Shown here: in pieces, positions 21,815 to 21,907 of the stretch | How the letters are laid out: every line of letters begins with the position of its first letter | Numbering within the stretch: the first letter of the stretch is position 1 | Origin: Dehalococcoidia bacterium UBA6808 | Lineage (GTDB): Bacteria; Chloroflexota; Dehalococcoidia; GIF9; UBA5629 | Assembly (NCBI GenBank): GCA_002452695.1 | Contig: DKFA01000106.1 | Coordinates: forward strand, 1,319-23,225 | Reading direction: 5' to 3' | DNA length: 21,907 nt | The notes under the pieces: generated by a model | Told to the model about the DNA's origin: nothing | The model's database searches: none | The model's input: only the letters and a program-made list of their open reading frames with translations | Position numbers and translations under genes: made by a program

Positions 21815-21843
21815 ATAATAGTCTACGCAAGATAGGGTGTCAA
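21815..21843 (-). promoter_or_regulatory. Sigma-70-type promoter for the small ORF and ALDH-ADH fusion
   Basis: Minus-strand TTGACA (21838-21843), exactly 17 bases, then TATTAT (21815-21820). Predicted start near 21808, giving about 30 bases before the small ORF and about 240 bases before the fusion gene. Confidence 0.7.
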
Positions 21844-21875
21844 TATGATTAAAAGGCGCTTCCCGCAGCTTCAGA

Positions 21876-21907
21876 TTACTCCATCACCGCCTCCACGTCC
21901 CCCTTCG
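21876..21907 (-). CDS. C-terminal end of an unidentified gene (partial)
   Basis: At the right edge one minus-strand frame reads KGDVEAVME then stop (TAA, 21876-21878). Ten codons are too few to name a family, but the composition looks like a natural C-terminus, and the gene would lie upstream of the fusion gene on the same strand. The other two frames give Gly-rich or early-stop sequence. Tentative. Confidence 0.3.
   Translation of the reverse strand, partial: KGDVEAVME

Noticed and set aside
1..21907. CRISPR array, prophage or conjugative element
   Set aside because: No regularly spaced repeats, cas genes, phage structural genes, integrase or relaxase were seen on either strand.

Overview
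The window looks like a chromosomal segment of an anaerobic bacterium. Supporting signs are an oxygen-sensitive class I benzoyl-CoA reductase-type gene set, an Fe-dependent alcohol dehydrogenase domain and a radical-SAM HemN/HemW-like protein. The mix (lipoprotein SBP, several family-level paralogues, dense HicAB/MazEF-type cassettes, sigma-70-like TTGACA-17-TATAAT promoters, GTG/TTG starts) resembles sediment Chloroflexota/Dehalococcoidia. That placement is inference from gene content, not from a phylogenetic marker.

Positions 1-3740 form an accessory toxin-antitoxin (TA) island: RelE/AbrB, HicBA, HicAB, a broken MazEF, and a hicB-hicA-mazF operon whose MazF lacks its N-terminus. Embedded in it is a tRNA-Met(CAU) with its own promoter. 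Its whole transcription unit is duplicated 874 bp downstream with no indels, and the second copy is decayed. A possible insertion-sequence remnant lies just upstream of the first copy.

Positions 3787-12405 carry a minus-strand radical-SAM gene and, divergently, a plus-strand series. The series is a truncated 5' fragment of a type I phosphodiesterase gene, a full-length copy, a secreted lipoprotein esterase of the LpqC/PHB-depolymerase type, a second full-length phosphodiesterase paralogue, and an orphan family-5 ABC substrate-binding lipoprotein. Strong promoters precede the first fragment and the second paralogue.

Positions 12512-21566 form a catabolic block. A class III CoA-transferase and a TetR regulator are on the plus strand. 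On the minus strand is a four-gene operon encoding two HgdB/BcrBC-like catalytic subunits and two BcrA/BcrD-like ATPase activators, the composition of ATP-dependent benzoyl-CoA reductase. Upstream of it, on the same strand, is an 886-residue fusion of a hydrolytic-type aldehyde dehydrogenase with an iron-containing alcohol dehydrogenase. It looks like AdhE in layout but has the wrong kind of aldehyde dehydrogenase. The likely working model (inference) is: alcohol to aldehyde to acid by the fusion enzyme, CoA activation by the CoA-transferase, then ATP-driven reductive dearomatisation, with TetR control. The exported esterase and binding protein could supply substrate. The right edge holds a strong promoter, a small ORF interrupted by one in-frame TGA, and the last codons of another gene.
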